Of a stretch of 49,161 nt of DNA, positions 24,885-32,605 are shown in pieces. The DNA comes from Variovorax sp. CF313. Its GTDB lineage: Bacteria; Pseudomonadota; Gammaproteobacteria; Burkholderiales; Burkholderiaceae_C. The stretch's first letter is position 1. The number at the start of each line of letters is the position of its first letter. The stretch is taken from assembly GCF_000282635.1 (NCBI RefSeq), contig NZ_AKIW01000169.1:1-49161 (forward strand), in the 5' to 3' direction. The position numbers and the translations under genes are program-made. The notes beneath the pieces are model-generated. The model was given only the letters and a program-made list of their open reading frames with translations. It searched no databases and had not been told where the DNA came from.

Positions 24885-25958
24885 TCAGGCCGAAGCCATC
24901 GCCTTGACTACCGCGGCGGTGAAATCCTTGCAGCCCATGGCGCCACCAATGTCGCGGGTACGGGTCTTCGGGTCTTCCAGCGCCTTGTCGACGGCGCGCA
25001 CCATGGCGTCGCCGGCGTCCTGCATGGCCTTGTTCTTCTGCTTGTCGCCGACCCAGCGCACCATCATCGCCACCGAAAGGATCATGGACACAGGGTTGGC
25101 CAGGTCCTTGCCGGCAATCGTGGGGGCCGATCCGTGCTGTGCCTGGGCGCAGCAGACATCGTCGCTCGCCATCACCGAGCCCGCGAGCCCGAGGCTGCCG
25201 GAAAGTTCGCTGGCCAGGTCCGAGATGATGTCGCCGTAAAAGTTGGTCGCGACCAGGACATCGAAGCGTTCCGGCTCCTTGACCAGATGGGCGGTGGAAG
25301 CATCGACCAACAGGTCGTCGAGCGCCACCTCGGGAAAATCCTTGGCCACGTGGCGCACGGCTTCGAGGAACAGGCCGTCGGTCATGTGGAAGCTGTTGGC
25401 CTTGTGGATCGCCGTGACCTTCTTGCGCCGCGTCATCGCCAGTTCGAAGGCCCGGCGTGCGATGCGCTCGCTGCAATGGCGCGTGATCTTTCGAATGGAC
25501 AGCGCCATGTCCGGGCTAGGCATGACCTCTCCCCAGCCCTTCGACATGTTGCGGTCGGGATAGAAACCCTCGGTGGCTTCGCGCATGATGACCAAGTCCA
25601 TGGTGCGGCCTTCGCGCATGTTGGACTGCAGATACGGCCGCGTGCGCGCGGGCCGGACGTTGGCGTAAAGGTCAAGGCCGATGCGGAACCCTGCCGACAC
25701 GTTGCGTCCGCCTTTCTCAGGCACTGGATAGTCGGCATGCGACTGCGTGCCCAGGATGATGCCGTCGTACGTCTTCGCCTTGTCGAGCACTTCCTGGCGC
25801 AAGGTGGTTCCGTGCTTTTCCAGACTCGTGAAGCCCACGTCCTCGTAATCGTAGGAGATGTCGAGCTTGAAGCGGCTGTCAGCCGCCTTGAGGACTTCGA
25901 CGGAGGCGGCGACGATCTCGGGGCCAATGCCGTCGCAGGGCAGAACGATGAATTTCAT
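24885..25958 (-). CDS. isocitrate/isopropylmalate dehydrogenase family protein
   Basis: 357-residue beta-decarboxylating dehydrogenase. Diagnostic parts are the N-terminal LPCDGIGPEIV, the substrate loop with arginines (VRPARTRPYL and MREATEGFYPDRN), the catalytic Lys region VTAIHKANSFHMTDGLF, and the metal/NAD signature NFYGDIISDLASELSGSLGL. The family oxidises (2R,3S)-2-hydroxy acids with NAD(P), with or without decarboxylation (isopropylmalate, tartrate, 4-phospho-threonate analogues). In threonate pathways an unrelated PdxA2 or LtnD does this step, so this gene may be its functional replacement. AGGAG precedes the ATG; OtnK follows after 18 bases. Confidence 0.92.
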   Translation of the reverse strand: MKFIVLPCDGIGPEIVAASVEVLKAADSRFKLDISYDYEDVGFTSLEKHGTTLRQEVLDKAKTYDGIILGTQSHADYPVPEKGGRNVSAGFRIGLDLYANVRPARTRPYLQSNMREGRTMDLVIMREATEGFYPDRNMSKGWGEVMPSPDMALSIRKITRHCSERIARRAFELAMTRRKKVTAIHKANSFHMTDGLFLEAVRHVAKDFPEVALDDLLVDASTAHLVKEPERFDVLVATNFYGDIISDLASELSGSLGLAGSVMASDDVCCAQAQHGSAPTIAGKDLANPVSMILSVAMMVRWVGDKQKNKAMQDAGDAMVRAVDKALEDPKTRTRDIGGAMGCKDFTAAVVKAMASA

Positions 25959-25999
25959 GGGATCTCCTGGGTGTTGATGAGGGGTGGGTGGAATGAGGG

Positions 26000-26683
26000 T
26001 CAGACGGGCGAGAGGATCTTCTGCAGCAGGCGCACGGCGCTGTCAGGACTGGTGAGAACCGGCCTTTGAAGCCGCGCTGCCACGACTTCATGCGACCGAG
26101 CCATCGAAAACTGGCCCAGCATCACGATGTCGCAGTTCTCTAGACTTGCAGCCTCCTCCACGACCAGACAGTCGTGGGTCGCGGGGTCGCCGGCACTCAA
26201 TGCTTCCAGGGCGCCTTTCGCGCAGACTGACTGGAGTTCGACCGCCACTTCCCCGGCGCGCGCCAGTTGCAGAAATTCTTCGCGCATCGAGGGAATCGAG
26301 GGGGCGAACGTCGACAACAGCCCAATCTGCACGCGTCCGCGGCGCGCCCGAGCGATTTCCAACGCCTCCAGAAACATGGCTTCGTTGGGCTTGTAAGCGG
26401 GGACGGCGACGGCTTGCGCTGCTGCGTCGATTGCAACCCCGAACGCCGAGCACGTGAAGAGGATGCCGTGCGCACCGGTGCGTTCGGCGTACTGCGCCAG
26501 GTCCACGAAGCGCTGGGTCAACGCACCATCGATCGAACCACGCGCGGCGAGGTCCGATGACAGGCTGTCGTCCAGCAGGTTCATCAGGCTCGCCTCAGGC
26601 CAAAACCTGCGGAAGGAGTCCGCGACCGGCTGCACCGCGACTGCCGTAGCATGTATCAAAGCAACTCTTCGTGCAAAACTCAT
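26000..26683 (-). CDS. aspartate/glutamate racemase superfamily protein
   Basis: 227 residues with the two-domain racemase fold. The first conserved cysteine is present (GILFTCSAFGVAID) but the second position, usually Cys in a T/S-C-T/A motif, reads DIVMLGQFSMA with Gln. Single-cysteine relatives include arylmalonate decarboxylase and maleate isomerase-like proteins, so racemisation of amino acids is doubtful; isomerisation or decarboxylation of a dicarboxylic acid is an alternative. The ATG at 26683 is used because the longer frame starts with an unlikely TTG. It is the first gene of the acid-sugar operon, divergent from two Bug receptors. Confidence 0.82.
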   Translation of the reverse strand: MSFARRVALIHATAVAVQPVADSFRRFWPEASLMNLLDDSLSSDLAARGSIDGALTQRFVDLAQYAERTGAHGILFTCSAFGVAIDAAAQAVAVPAYKPNEAMFLEALEIARARRGRVQIGLLSTFAPSIPSMREEFLQLARAGEVAVELQSVCAKGALEALSAGDPATHDCLVVEEAASLENCDIVMLGQFSMARSHEVVAARLQRPVLTSPDSAVRLLQKILSPV

Positions 26684-26698
26684 TGGATATAACAACGG

Positions 26699-26741
26699 TT
26701 AGGGTTCAACCTAATTGTACTATACATCATATAGATACAAT
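26699..26741. promoter_or_regulatory. divergent promoter region with inverted repeats
   Basis: Between the racemase gene and the first Bug receptor, TTAGG (26699-26703) pairs with CCTAA (26710-26714) around a GGTTCAACC core. Next comes ATTGTA (26714-26719) with TACAAT (26736-26741), enclosing TGTA-CTA-TACA (26716-26726). The TGTA/TACA type resembles GntR-family operators, and this AT-rich stretch is the natural place for both divergent promoters. Confidence 0.45.
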
Positions 26742-26798
26742 CAGGGAAAACCCAACATCGCACTGAGAAGTGCCCTCCTCGACCTACCGGAGACCCTG

Positions 26799-27809
26799 AT
26801 GAGACTGTCTTTCCTTCGTTCGCCCCGTGTCAGCGCCGCCATCCTTTGCGGTGGTGCCTTGGCCTTCGCAAGCCCGTCGTTTGCGCAGTCGGCCGCAGCC
26901 GCCGACTACCCCACCAAGACGATCACCTTCGTTGTGCCTTACGCGGCAGGCGGCAGTTCCGACATACGTTCGAGGCAGATCGCCCAGAAGCTTTCGATCT
27001 ATTTCGGCAAGCCCGTGATCGTCGAGAACCGCCCCGGCGCCGGCGGCAACATCGGCACGGACTACATCGCCAAGGCCGCTCCCGACGGCCACGTCATCGG
27101 CTTGGGCAATTTCGCGCCGCTCGCGGTTAACAAGGCGCTCTTTGCCAAGCTTCCATTCGATCCCGCCACAGACCTGTTGCCAGTGGCCATGATCGAACGA
27201 GGGCCGCTCGTCATGTCGGTCAGCATCAATTCCCCGGCCAAGTCGGCCCAGGTTCTCATCAGAAACATCAAGGCGAAGCCCGGGACCATGAGCTACGCCT
27301 CGGGCGGGCTCGGTGGTTCGCACCATCTGGCCGGTGAACTGTTCGAACAGAACGCGCAGCTCGACCTCGTCCACGTGGCGTACAAGGGTGGAGCCCCGGC
27401 GACCAACGACCTGATCGCCGGCAACGTCGACCTGATGTTCGAGTGGATCTACGCGGTGATGCCGTACCTGAAGGGCGACTCGCCGAAGCTGCGCCCACTC
27501 GCCATCACCAGCGAAAAGCGATCGCCGCTTCTGCCGGACGTGCCAACCTTCAAGGAACTCGGCGTGCCGGGAATGGAGATGTCCAACTGGTTCGGCGTCG
27601 TGGCGCCGAAGGGCACCCCTCCCGCCGTCATCGCGAAGCTCAATCAGGCGATCAACAAGGCGATTCGGGAACCGGAAGTGACCGAGAAGATCACCTCACA
27701 GGGCAATGAGGTCGCTGGCGGAACGCCAGAGGAGTTCGGAACCTTCATTCGCGCTGAATCGGACCGCTGGTCGAAGCTGGTCAAGACGCACAACATCAAG
27801 CCCGAGTAG
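26799..27809 (+). CDS. Bug-type tripartite tricarboxylate receptor (periplasmic)
   Basis: 336 residues with a Sec signal peptide ending near ASPSFAQ-SAA. The Bug family (TctC-like) binds carboxylic acids in the periplasm. Signatures are ITFVVPYAAGGSSDI, VIVENRPGAGGNIGTDY, SYASGGLGGSHHLAGELF, VAYKGGAPATNDLIAG and LPDVPTFKELG. The ATG at 26799 is taken because GGAGA precedes it and the signal peptide begins there. No TctA/TctB membrane subunits are present, so it must use distant partners or act as a sensor. It is divergent from the acid-sugar operon and probably delivers its substrate. Confidence 0.93.
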   Translation: MRLSFLRSPRVSAAILCGGALAFASPSFAQSAAAADYPTKTITFVVPYAAGGSSDIRSRQIAQKLSIYFGKPVIVENRPGAGGNIGTDYIAKAAPDGHVIGLGNFAPLAVNKALFAKLPFDPATDLLPVAMIERGPLVMSVSINSPAKSAQVLIRNIKAKPGTMSYASGGLGGSHHLAGELFEQNAQLDLVHVAYKGGAPATNDLIAGNVDLMFEWIYAVMPYLKGDSPKLRPLAITSEKRSPLLPDVPTFKELGVPGMEMSNWFGVVAPKGTPPAVIAKLNQAINKAIREPEVTEKITSQGNEVAGGTPEEFGTFIRAESDRWSKLVKTHNIKPE

Positions 27810-27849
27810 GCCCAAGCGACGAGCCAGACCCATCCAGCCAGGTATCGAT

Positions 27850-28839
27850 ATGATTCAACTCCTCCACTCTCGCCGCTTCGGCGCACTGGCCCTCGCGGCC
27901 GCGCTCGCCGCACCGGTCTGCCATGCGCAGTCGAGCGCTGCCTCCTACCCCACGCAACCCATCCGGATGATCGTGCCGTTCGCGGTCGGCGGGCCCAACG
28001 ATGTCATGGCGCGGGTCCTCGGACAGCGCCTCACCCAGGAGACAGGACAACCTGTGGTCATCGACAACAAGGCGGGTGCCGGTGGCGTGATCGGCACGGA
28101 TGCCGTCGCCAAGTCCAAGCCGGACGGCTACACGATCGGCTTCGTCAGCGCTCCGTTCGCGATGGTTCCCGCGTTGCAGGCCAAGATGCCCTACGACACC
28201 ATGAAGGACCTCGTGCCCGTGTCCAAGGTGGCCGATTCGCCGATGCTCATGATGGTGCCCTCGGATTCGCGCTTCAAGACCGCAGGCGAACTCATCGAGT
28301 TCGCGCGCAAGAATCCGGGCAAGCTCACCTACGGCTCGGGCGGAGCGGGGAGTACCCCGCACCTGACGACCGAATTGCTCGCAGAGGTGACGGGCGCCAA
28401 GTTCATGCATGTGCCCTACAAGGGTGGCGGCGAGTCCATCCGCGCATTGATGGGTGGGGAAGTCGACCTGCTCATCGACAGCATCACCAGCACGGCGACG
28501 CCGTTGGCGTCCGGCCGGGTCAGGCCGCTCGCGATCGGACAGGCGACACGATCGACCCGCTTGCCGAACGTCCCCACCTTCGAGGAGGCCGGCATCAAGA
28601 ACTTCTCGGTGACGCATTGGGTGGGTGTCGTCGCGCCGGCCAAGACGCCGCCGGCGGTCCTGGCGACGTTGAACGCCCAGATCGTCAAGTCGCTTCGTGC
28701 GCCCGAAGTTGTGCAGAAGCTGGCAGAGCTCGGCGCGACACCGGTTGGGAGCTCGACTGAGGAGTTCCAGAAGTTCGTCGCCGACGAACTGAAGAAGTGG
28801 CGGACGGTCGTGAAAACCTCCAACATTCAGACGCAGTAG
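27850..28839 (+). CDS. Bug-type tripartite tricarboxylate receptor (periplasmic)
   Basis: 329 residues, second Bug protein directly after the first (40-base gap). The signal peptide MIQLLHSRRFGALALAAAL ends near CHAQ-SSA. Conserved parts are IRMIVPFAVGGPNDVMARVL, NKAGAGGVIGTD, YGSGGAGSTPHLTTELL, VPYKGGGESIRALM and LPNVPTFEEAG. It is clearly a paralogue but only moderately like its neighbour, so they may bind different ligands. The ATG at 27850 has only a weak AGG upstream. Co-transcribed with the following amidohydrolase. Confidence 0.93.
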   Translation: MIQLLHSRRFGALALAAALAAPVCHAQSSAASYPTQPIRMIVPFAVGGPNDVMARVLGQRLTQETGQPVVIDNKAGAGGVIGTDAVAKSKPDGYTIGFVSAPFAMVPALQAKMPYDTMKDLVPVSKVADSPMLMMVPSDSRFKTAGELIEFARKNPGKLTYGSGGAGSTPHLTTELLAEVTGAKFMHVPYKGGGESIRALMGGEVDLLIDSITSTATPLASGRVRPLAIGQATRSTRLPNVPTFEEAGIKNFSVTHWVGVVAPAKTPPAVLATLNAQIVKSLRAPEVVQKLAELGATPVGSSTEEFQKFVADELKKWRTVVKTSNIQTQ

Positions 28840-28882
28840 AAGCCACCAAGAAATGTCTGCCAGGTCATCGGAGCGTGTATCG

Positions 28883-29767
28883 ATGTCTCCTCATATGCGC
28901 AACGCTCCGGCGCGCTCGACTGATTGTCATGTCCACGTCTTCGATCCTGGGCGGTTCCCTTACGCGGCTGCGCGGCGCTATACGCCTCCACCAGCCACTG
29001 TTTCGCAGCTGAAGGAGATGCATGCAAGCCTTGGAATCGATCAAGTCGTTCTGGTGCAACCCAGCGTGTATGGGACCGACAACGATTGCATGCTGGACGC
29101 TCTGAAGCGCTTGGGTGATCGTGCCCGGGGTGTCGCCGTCATTGACCAGACGTTTGGTCGCGATCAGCTCGACGACATGTTCGCTGCCGGCGTGCGAGGC
29201 GTCCGCATGAATATCGAGGTGTCGAAGGGCGCCGATGCGACAGACGCCTTGAGACGGCTCAGCGCGACCGCTGAGGCGCTTGGCGGCTCTCCGCTTCTGA
29301 TCCAGGTCTACGCTGCTATGCCGGTGCTTCTGGCCTGCGCGCCAACGCTTCGGACTCTGCATCACACGGTGCTGATCGATCATTTCGGCTTGGCGAGAAC
29401 TGGAAGCGATCCGGAGAAGGCGGGCTTCTCTGCACTGCTGGAACTCATCGCAAGCCCTAACATCTGGATGAAACTGTCTGGGCCCTATCAGATCTCGAGT
29501 GCCTCGCCTGACTATGCCGACGTCACGGCGATTGCAAAAGCCATGATCGCCACCTCGCCGGATCGGATCGTGTGGGGCAGCGATTGGCCGCATACCGGAG
29601 GCTCCGCCCGGCCCGCAAACTACCGTTCGACCGACTTGGAGCCATTCCGTACGGAAGACGATCTCCGAAACTTCGGCCTTGTGGGGAAGTGGGCCCCCGA
29701 GGAATCATTGCGCCATCGTGTGCTGGTCGACAACCCCGCTCGCTTGTTCGGATTTCGCTCCGACTAA
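28883..29767 (+). CDS. amidohydrolase family protein, LigI/lactonase-like
   Basis: 294-residue TIM-barrel hydrolase. The metal motif is intact (TDCHVHVFDPGRFPY), as are the strand-end residues (QPSVYGTDN, RGVRMNIEV, LIDHFGLART) and the catalytic Asp in VWGSDWPHT. This set resembles 2-pyrone-4,6-dicarboxylate lactonase (LigI) and galactarolactone-type enzymes. It could open a lactone of a dicarboxylic or acid-sugar substrate. The ATG at 28883 (GGAG nine bases upstream) is preferred to 28853, which lacks a ribosome site. It forms one transcript with the two Bug genes. Confidence 0.87.
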   Translation: MSPHMRNAPARSTDCHVHVFDPGRFPYAAARRYTPPPATVSQLKEMHASLGIDQVVLVQPSVYGTDNDCMLDALKRLGDRARGVAVIDQTFGRDQLDDMFAAGVRGVRMNIEVSKGADATDALRRLSATAEALGGSPLLIQVYAAMPVLLACAPTLRTLHHTVLIDHFGLARTGSDPEKAGFSALLELIASPNIWMKLSGPYQISSASPDYADVTAIAKAMIATSPDRIVWGSDWPHTGGSARPANYRSTDLEPFRTEDDLRNFGLVGKWAPEESLRHRVLVDNPARLFGFRSD

Positions 29768-29815
29768 GATCCGATATCCCCATCCGCCACCAAGACCGCG
29801 ATTGACGCGTGGTGA

Positions 29816-30025
29816 GTTGGTTTCGATGACGAGGCCGAGACGGCCTTGCCGAAGATCGTCGACTGGTACATGGAGAACAAGATCAACATCGACGACCTGA
29901 CCACGCACACCATGCCGCTGGAAGACATCGACAAGAGCTTCGATCTCACTAAGCGCGGCGAATCGGTCGGCGGCGTGGTTCTGTTCTATCGACGTGGCGC
30001 CAACTGGCCTTGCGTATCGAGCTAA
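29816..30025 (+). pseudogene. C-terminal fragment of zinc alcohol dehydrogenase (class III type)
   Basis: After a TGA at 29813 the frame encodes 69 codons, including LPKIVDWYMENKINIDDLTT, HTMPLEDIDKSFDLTKRGE and SVGGVVLF. These match the last 50-60 residues of glutathione-dependent formaldehyde/alcohol dehydrogenases (FrmA/AdhC). Nothing of the catalytic or Rossmann part precedes it; the amidohydrolase ends just 48 bases upstream. It continues past the normal end to a TAA at 30023. It is an orphan tail left by a deletion or recombination. Confidence 0.7.
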
Positions 30026-30066
30026 AACGCCGTGGATTGGAGGAGAACGCCTCCTGGCCTGCTGCC

Positions 30067-31035
30067 TCACATCTTTTCGAACCGAAGGTCGGCAACGATC
30101 TTGGCCCAACGTAGATTCTCCGCTGCCACGAACGCAGCGAATTCCTTGCGCGGCGTCGGGCTGGGAACGGCACCTTGCTTTTCGATTGCGGAGACCACGG
30201 CAGGATCACTCAAGGCCTGATTCAGAGCGCGATTGAGCTGATCCAGAATCTCAGTCGGTATGCCTGCAGGCCCGCCGAGCCCGAACCAGGATGGATTGTT
30301 CATGGCCGGCAGCCCCGTTTCGGCATAAGTCGGCACTTGCGGCAGCAACTTCAGGCGGCTCTTGGCGGCAACGACCAGCGGCTTGACACGCTTCGCCTGA
30401 ATCAGCTCCATGGACGACGGGATGTTGTCGAACACGACATTGATCTGTCCGGCGAGCAGATCGGACAGGGCCGGTCCCAGCCCCTTGTAGGGCACGTGAA
30501 GCATGTCGGTGCCGGTGACATGTTTGAAGAGTTCGCCGTTGATGTGACTCAACCCACCGTTGCCGGAGGAGCCGAACGAGTATTTGCTCGGTTGCTCCTT
30601 GAGCATCTTGACCAAGCTCTGCACTGACTCGGCCCCAAGGGCGGGATTGGTGACGAGGACATTCGGCACATCCGCGATGTTTCCAATGGGTGCGAAGTCC
30701 TTGACAGGGTCATACAGGCTCTTCGCATACACGTTGGGGTTCACGGCGTGCGAGCTCTCCACCACCATCACGAGCGTGTATCCGTCCGCCGGCTGCTTGG
30801 CCGCCGCAGCCGAGCCCACCGAGCCCCCGGCTCCGGGTCGGTTGTCGACGACGACTGGTTGCCCGAGGATCGTCGACAGCTTCGTCGCCACGATGCGGGC
30901 CAGCAGATCCGTGGTCCCGCCTGGCGCATAGGGCACGATCAGCTTCACGGGTTTGGAGGGATAGGCCTGCGGGGAGGCAAGCGCGTTCAAGGCCGCGCCC
31001 GCCAACCCGCCGAGCACCAAGTGTCTTCGATTCAT
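30067..31035 (-). CDS. Bug-type tripartite tricarboxylate receptor (periplasmic)
   Basis: 322 residues with a short twin-arginine-containing signal (MNRRHLVLGGLAGAALNALA) and cleavage probably before YPSKP. Bug signatures are VKLIVPYAPGGTTDLLARIV, VVVDNRPGAGGSVGSA, FGSSGNGGLSHINGELF, VPYKGLGPALSDLLAGQ and LPQVPTYAETG. It is the last gene of the long LysR-associated block, 14 bases after the class II aldolase stop, and is the second Bug protein of that block (the first is at 43295). One may serve a different substrate or inducer. No membrane partner is nearby. Confidence 0.92.
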   Translation of the reverse strand: MNRRHLVLGGLAGAALNALASPQAYPSKPVKLIVPYAPGGTTDLLARIVATKLSTILGQPVVVDNRPGAGGSVGSAAAAKQPADGYTLVMVVESSHAVNPNVYAKSLYDPVKDFAPIGNIADVPNVLVTNPALGAESVQSLVKMLKEQPSKYSFGSSGNGGLSHINGELFKHVTGTDMLHVPYKGLGPALSDLLAGQINVVFDNIPSSMELIQAKRVKPLVVAAKSRLKLLPQVPTYAETGLPAMNNPSWFGLGGPAGIPTEILDQLNRALNQALSDPAVVSAIEKQGAVPSPTPRKEFAAFVAAENLRWAKIVADLRFEKM

Positions 31036-31049
31036 CGATATGCCCTGGT

Positions 31050-31823
31050 TCAGGTGTCGTAACCCGGATTCACCCGGTCGAGTTTGCGCAGCAAGGCAGG
31101 CCAGGCCAGGCGCCCCAGGCTGGTCTGGCCCTGCATCCGCGCCAATGCATCTTTGACGCCGGCGAGTACCTGCGGTGCGACCATGATGAGTTCACCGCCG
31201 GCCTGTGCTGTGACCTGGATCTGGCAGGCCGACTCCAGCGTGTACATGCGCTTGAACGTATCCGCCACGGTGCCGCCGACCGTCAGAAGGCCGTGATTGC
31301 GCAGCATCAAGTGATCGTGATGGCCGAGGTCGCGTTGCAGGCGCACCTGCTCGTCCTCGTGCACGGCGAGGCCCTCGTAGTCGTGGTAGCCAAGCGACCC
31401 CAGAACGAGGGTGGCTTGCTGCGAGATCGGCAGCAGGCCGCAGCGTTGCGCGCTCACGGCAACGCCCGAGCGCGTGTGAGTGTGCAGCACGCAGGCTACG
31501 TCTTCCCTTCCCATGTGCACGGCCGAGTGAATGACGAAGCCGGCCCGGTTCACGTCGAAGGGCGACTCGCTCAGCTTGTGACCATCGACGTCGATCTTGA
31601 CGAGCGACGAGGCAGTGATCTCCTCGAACATCAGGCCGTACGGGTTGATGAGGAACTGATGCGCGTGCGTTGCGCCCGGCGATTGAGGAACGCGGGCGCT
31701 GATGTGGGTGGCAATCATGTCGCTCCAGCCATGCAGAGCCACCAACCGGTAGCACGCGGCCAGGTCCACGCGAACGGCCCATTCGTCCGCGCTGACGACT
31801 TCCTTGAGAGATGGAATCTTCAT
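31050..31823 (-). CDS. class II aldolase/adducin family protein
   Basis: 257 residues with intact metal site: VLHTHTRSGVAVS gives two His, and LMLRNHGLLTVGGTVADTF gives the third (NHG). The substrate-side motif reads AGFVIHSAVH, as in the adducin-like subgroup that lacks the catalytic Glu of fuculose aldolase. Such proteins cleave or decarboxylate hydroxy-oxo acids, but many are uncharacterised. The ATG at 31823 overlaps the hydratase stop by four bases. It could act on a small product released by the CoA pathway encoded upstream. Confidence 0.87.
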   Translation of the reverse strand: MKIPSLKEVVSADEWAVRVDLAACYRLVALHGWSDMIATHISARVPQSPGATHAHQFLINPYGLMFEEITASSLVKIDVDGHKLSESPFDVNRAGFVIHSAVHMGREDVACVLHTHTRSGVAVSAQRCGLLPISQQATLVLGSLGYHDYEGLAVHEDEQVRLQRDLGHHDHLMLRNHGLLTVGGTVADTFKRMYTLESACQIQVTAQAGGELIMVAPQVLAGVKDALARMQGQTSLGRLAWPALLRKLDRVNPGYDT

Positions 31824-32605
31824 TTGCGTGCTCCCCTTTCCTTGCGTTGTGCGAATTCCGCCATGAAGCGCTGCGGCTCGCCGGTATCGAAGGCCTTCGC
31901 GAATTCCTCCACGCCTTCGAGAATCGCGGTGTCCAGTGGCTGTTGCTGCCATTGGCGCAGAAGGCGCTTCTGCTGGCGCATCACCTGGGGCCCATGGCCT
32001 GCGAGGCGGGCGGCCATGCGCGCGACCTCTGCATCGAGCGCGTCCAGTGGAACCATGGTGTCGACCAAGCCCCATTCCTTCGCCTTCGCGCAGTCGATGT
32101 TCTCTCCGGTCAGGAGCATCCAGCCGGCGCGCGCTTCCCCGATCAGCCGCGGAAGCAATGCCGCATGGATGATCGAGGGAATGCCGACCACCACTTCAGG
32201 CATACCCAGGAATGCAGAGTCGGCAGCGATCCGGAGGTCGCAGGAGAGTGCGAGTTCGAGGCCTCCTCCAAGCGTCCACCCCGGAATGCGTGCGATCACC
32301 GGCGTGGGGCACTGCCGAACGGCTTCGCAAAGGCGGCGCAGGCCGTCGATGAAGCGCCGCGCGGAAGCGCGATCGAGCGCGCCCATCTCCTTGATGTCGG
32401 CGCCGGCGACGAAGGCCTTGTCGCTGGTGCCACGCAAGACCACCACACGGACGGACTCGTCGGCAGCGAGGGACTCGAAGGCCTGGCGAAGGTCATCGAT
32501 CACTGGCGTGCCGAGAATATTCAGCGAGCCGGCGTTCCTGATGGTGAGTGTGGCCACGCCGTGTGCGTCGAGTTCGACACGGGCGTGCGGCAGATCGAGT
32601 TTCAT
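31820..32605 (-). CDS. enoyl-CoA hydratase/isomerase family protein
   Basis: 261-residue crotonase-fold enzyme. Active-site segments are DKAFVAGADIKEMG (first oxyanion NH), IPGWTLGGGLELALSCDLRI (second oxyanion helix) and MPEVVVGIPSIIHAALLPRL. The first catalytic Glu (PEVVVGIP) is present; the second is not in the standard place, so it may be an isomerase or a hydrolase. AGGAC precedes the ATG, which overlaps the CaiB-type gene stop by four bases. It provides a hydratase alongside the FadJ-like fusion of the same operon. Confidence 0.88.
   Translation of the reverse strand: MKLDLPHARVELDAHGVATLTIRNAGSLNILGTPVIDDLRQAFESLAADESVRVVVLRGTSDKAFVAGADIKEMGALDRASARRFIDGLRRLCEAVRQCPTPVIARIPGWTLGGGLELALSCDLRIAADSAFLGMPEVVVGIPSIIHAALLPRLIGEARAGWMLLTGENIDCAKAKEWGLVDTMVPLDALDAEVARMAARLAGHGPQVMRQQKRLLRQWQQQPLDTAILEGVEEFAKAFDTGEPQRFMAEFAQRKERGARK

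Noticed and set aside
23448..26069. 873-codon open frame on the plus strand
   Set aside because: Antisense to OtnK, the dehydrogenase and part of the racemase gene, with no conserved motifs; the minus-strand genes are unambiguous.
31050..31823. Class II aldolase as a second OtnC
   Set aside because: It keeps NHG but lacks the OtnC K-E-x-x-L-H element and is adducin-like; there is no kinase in its operon.
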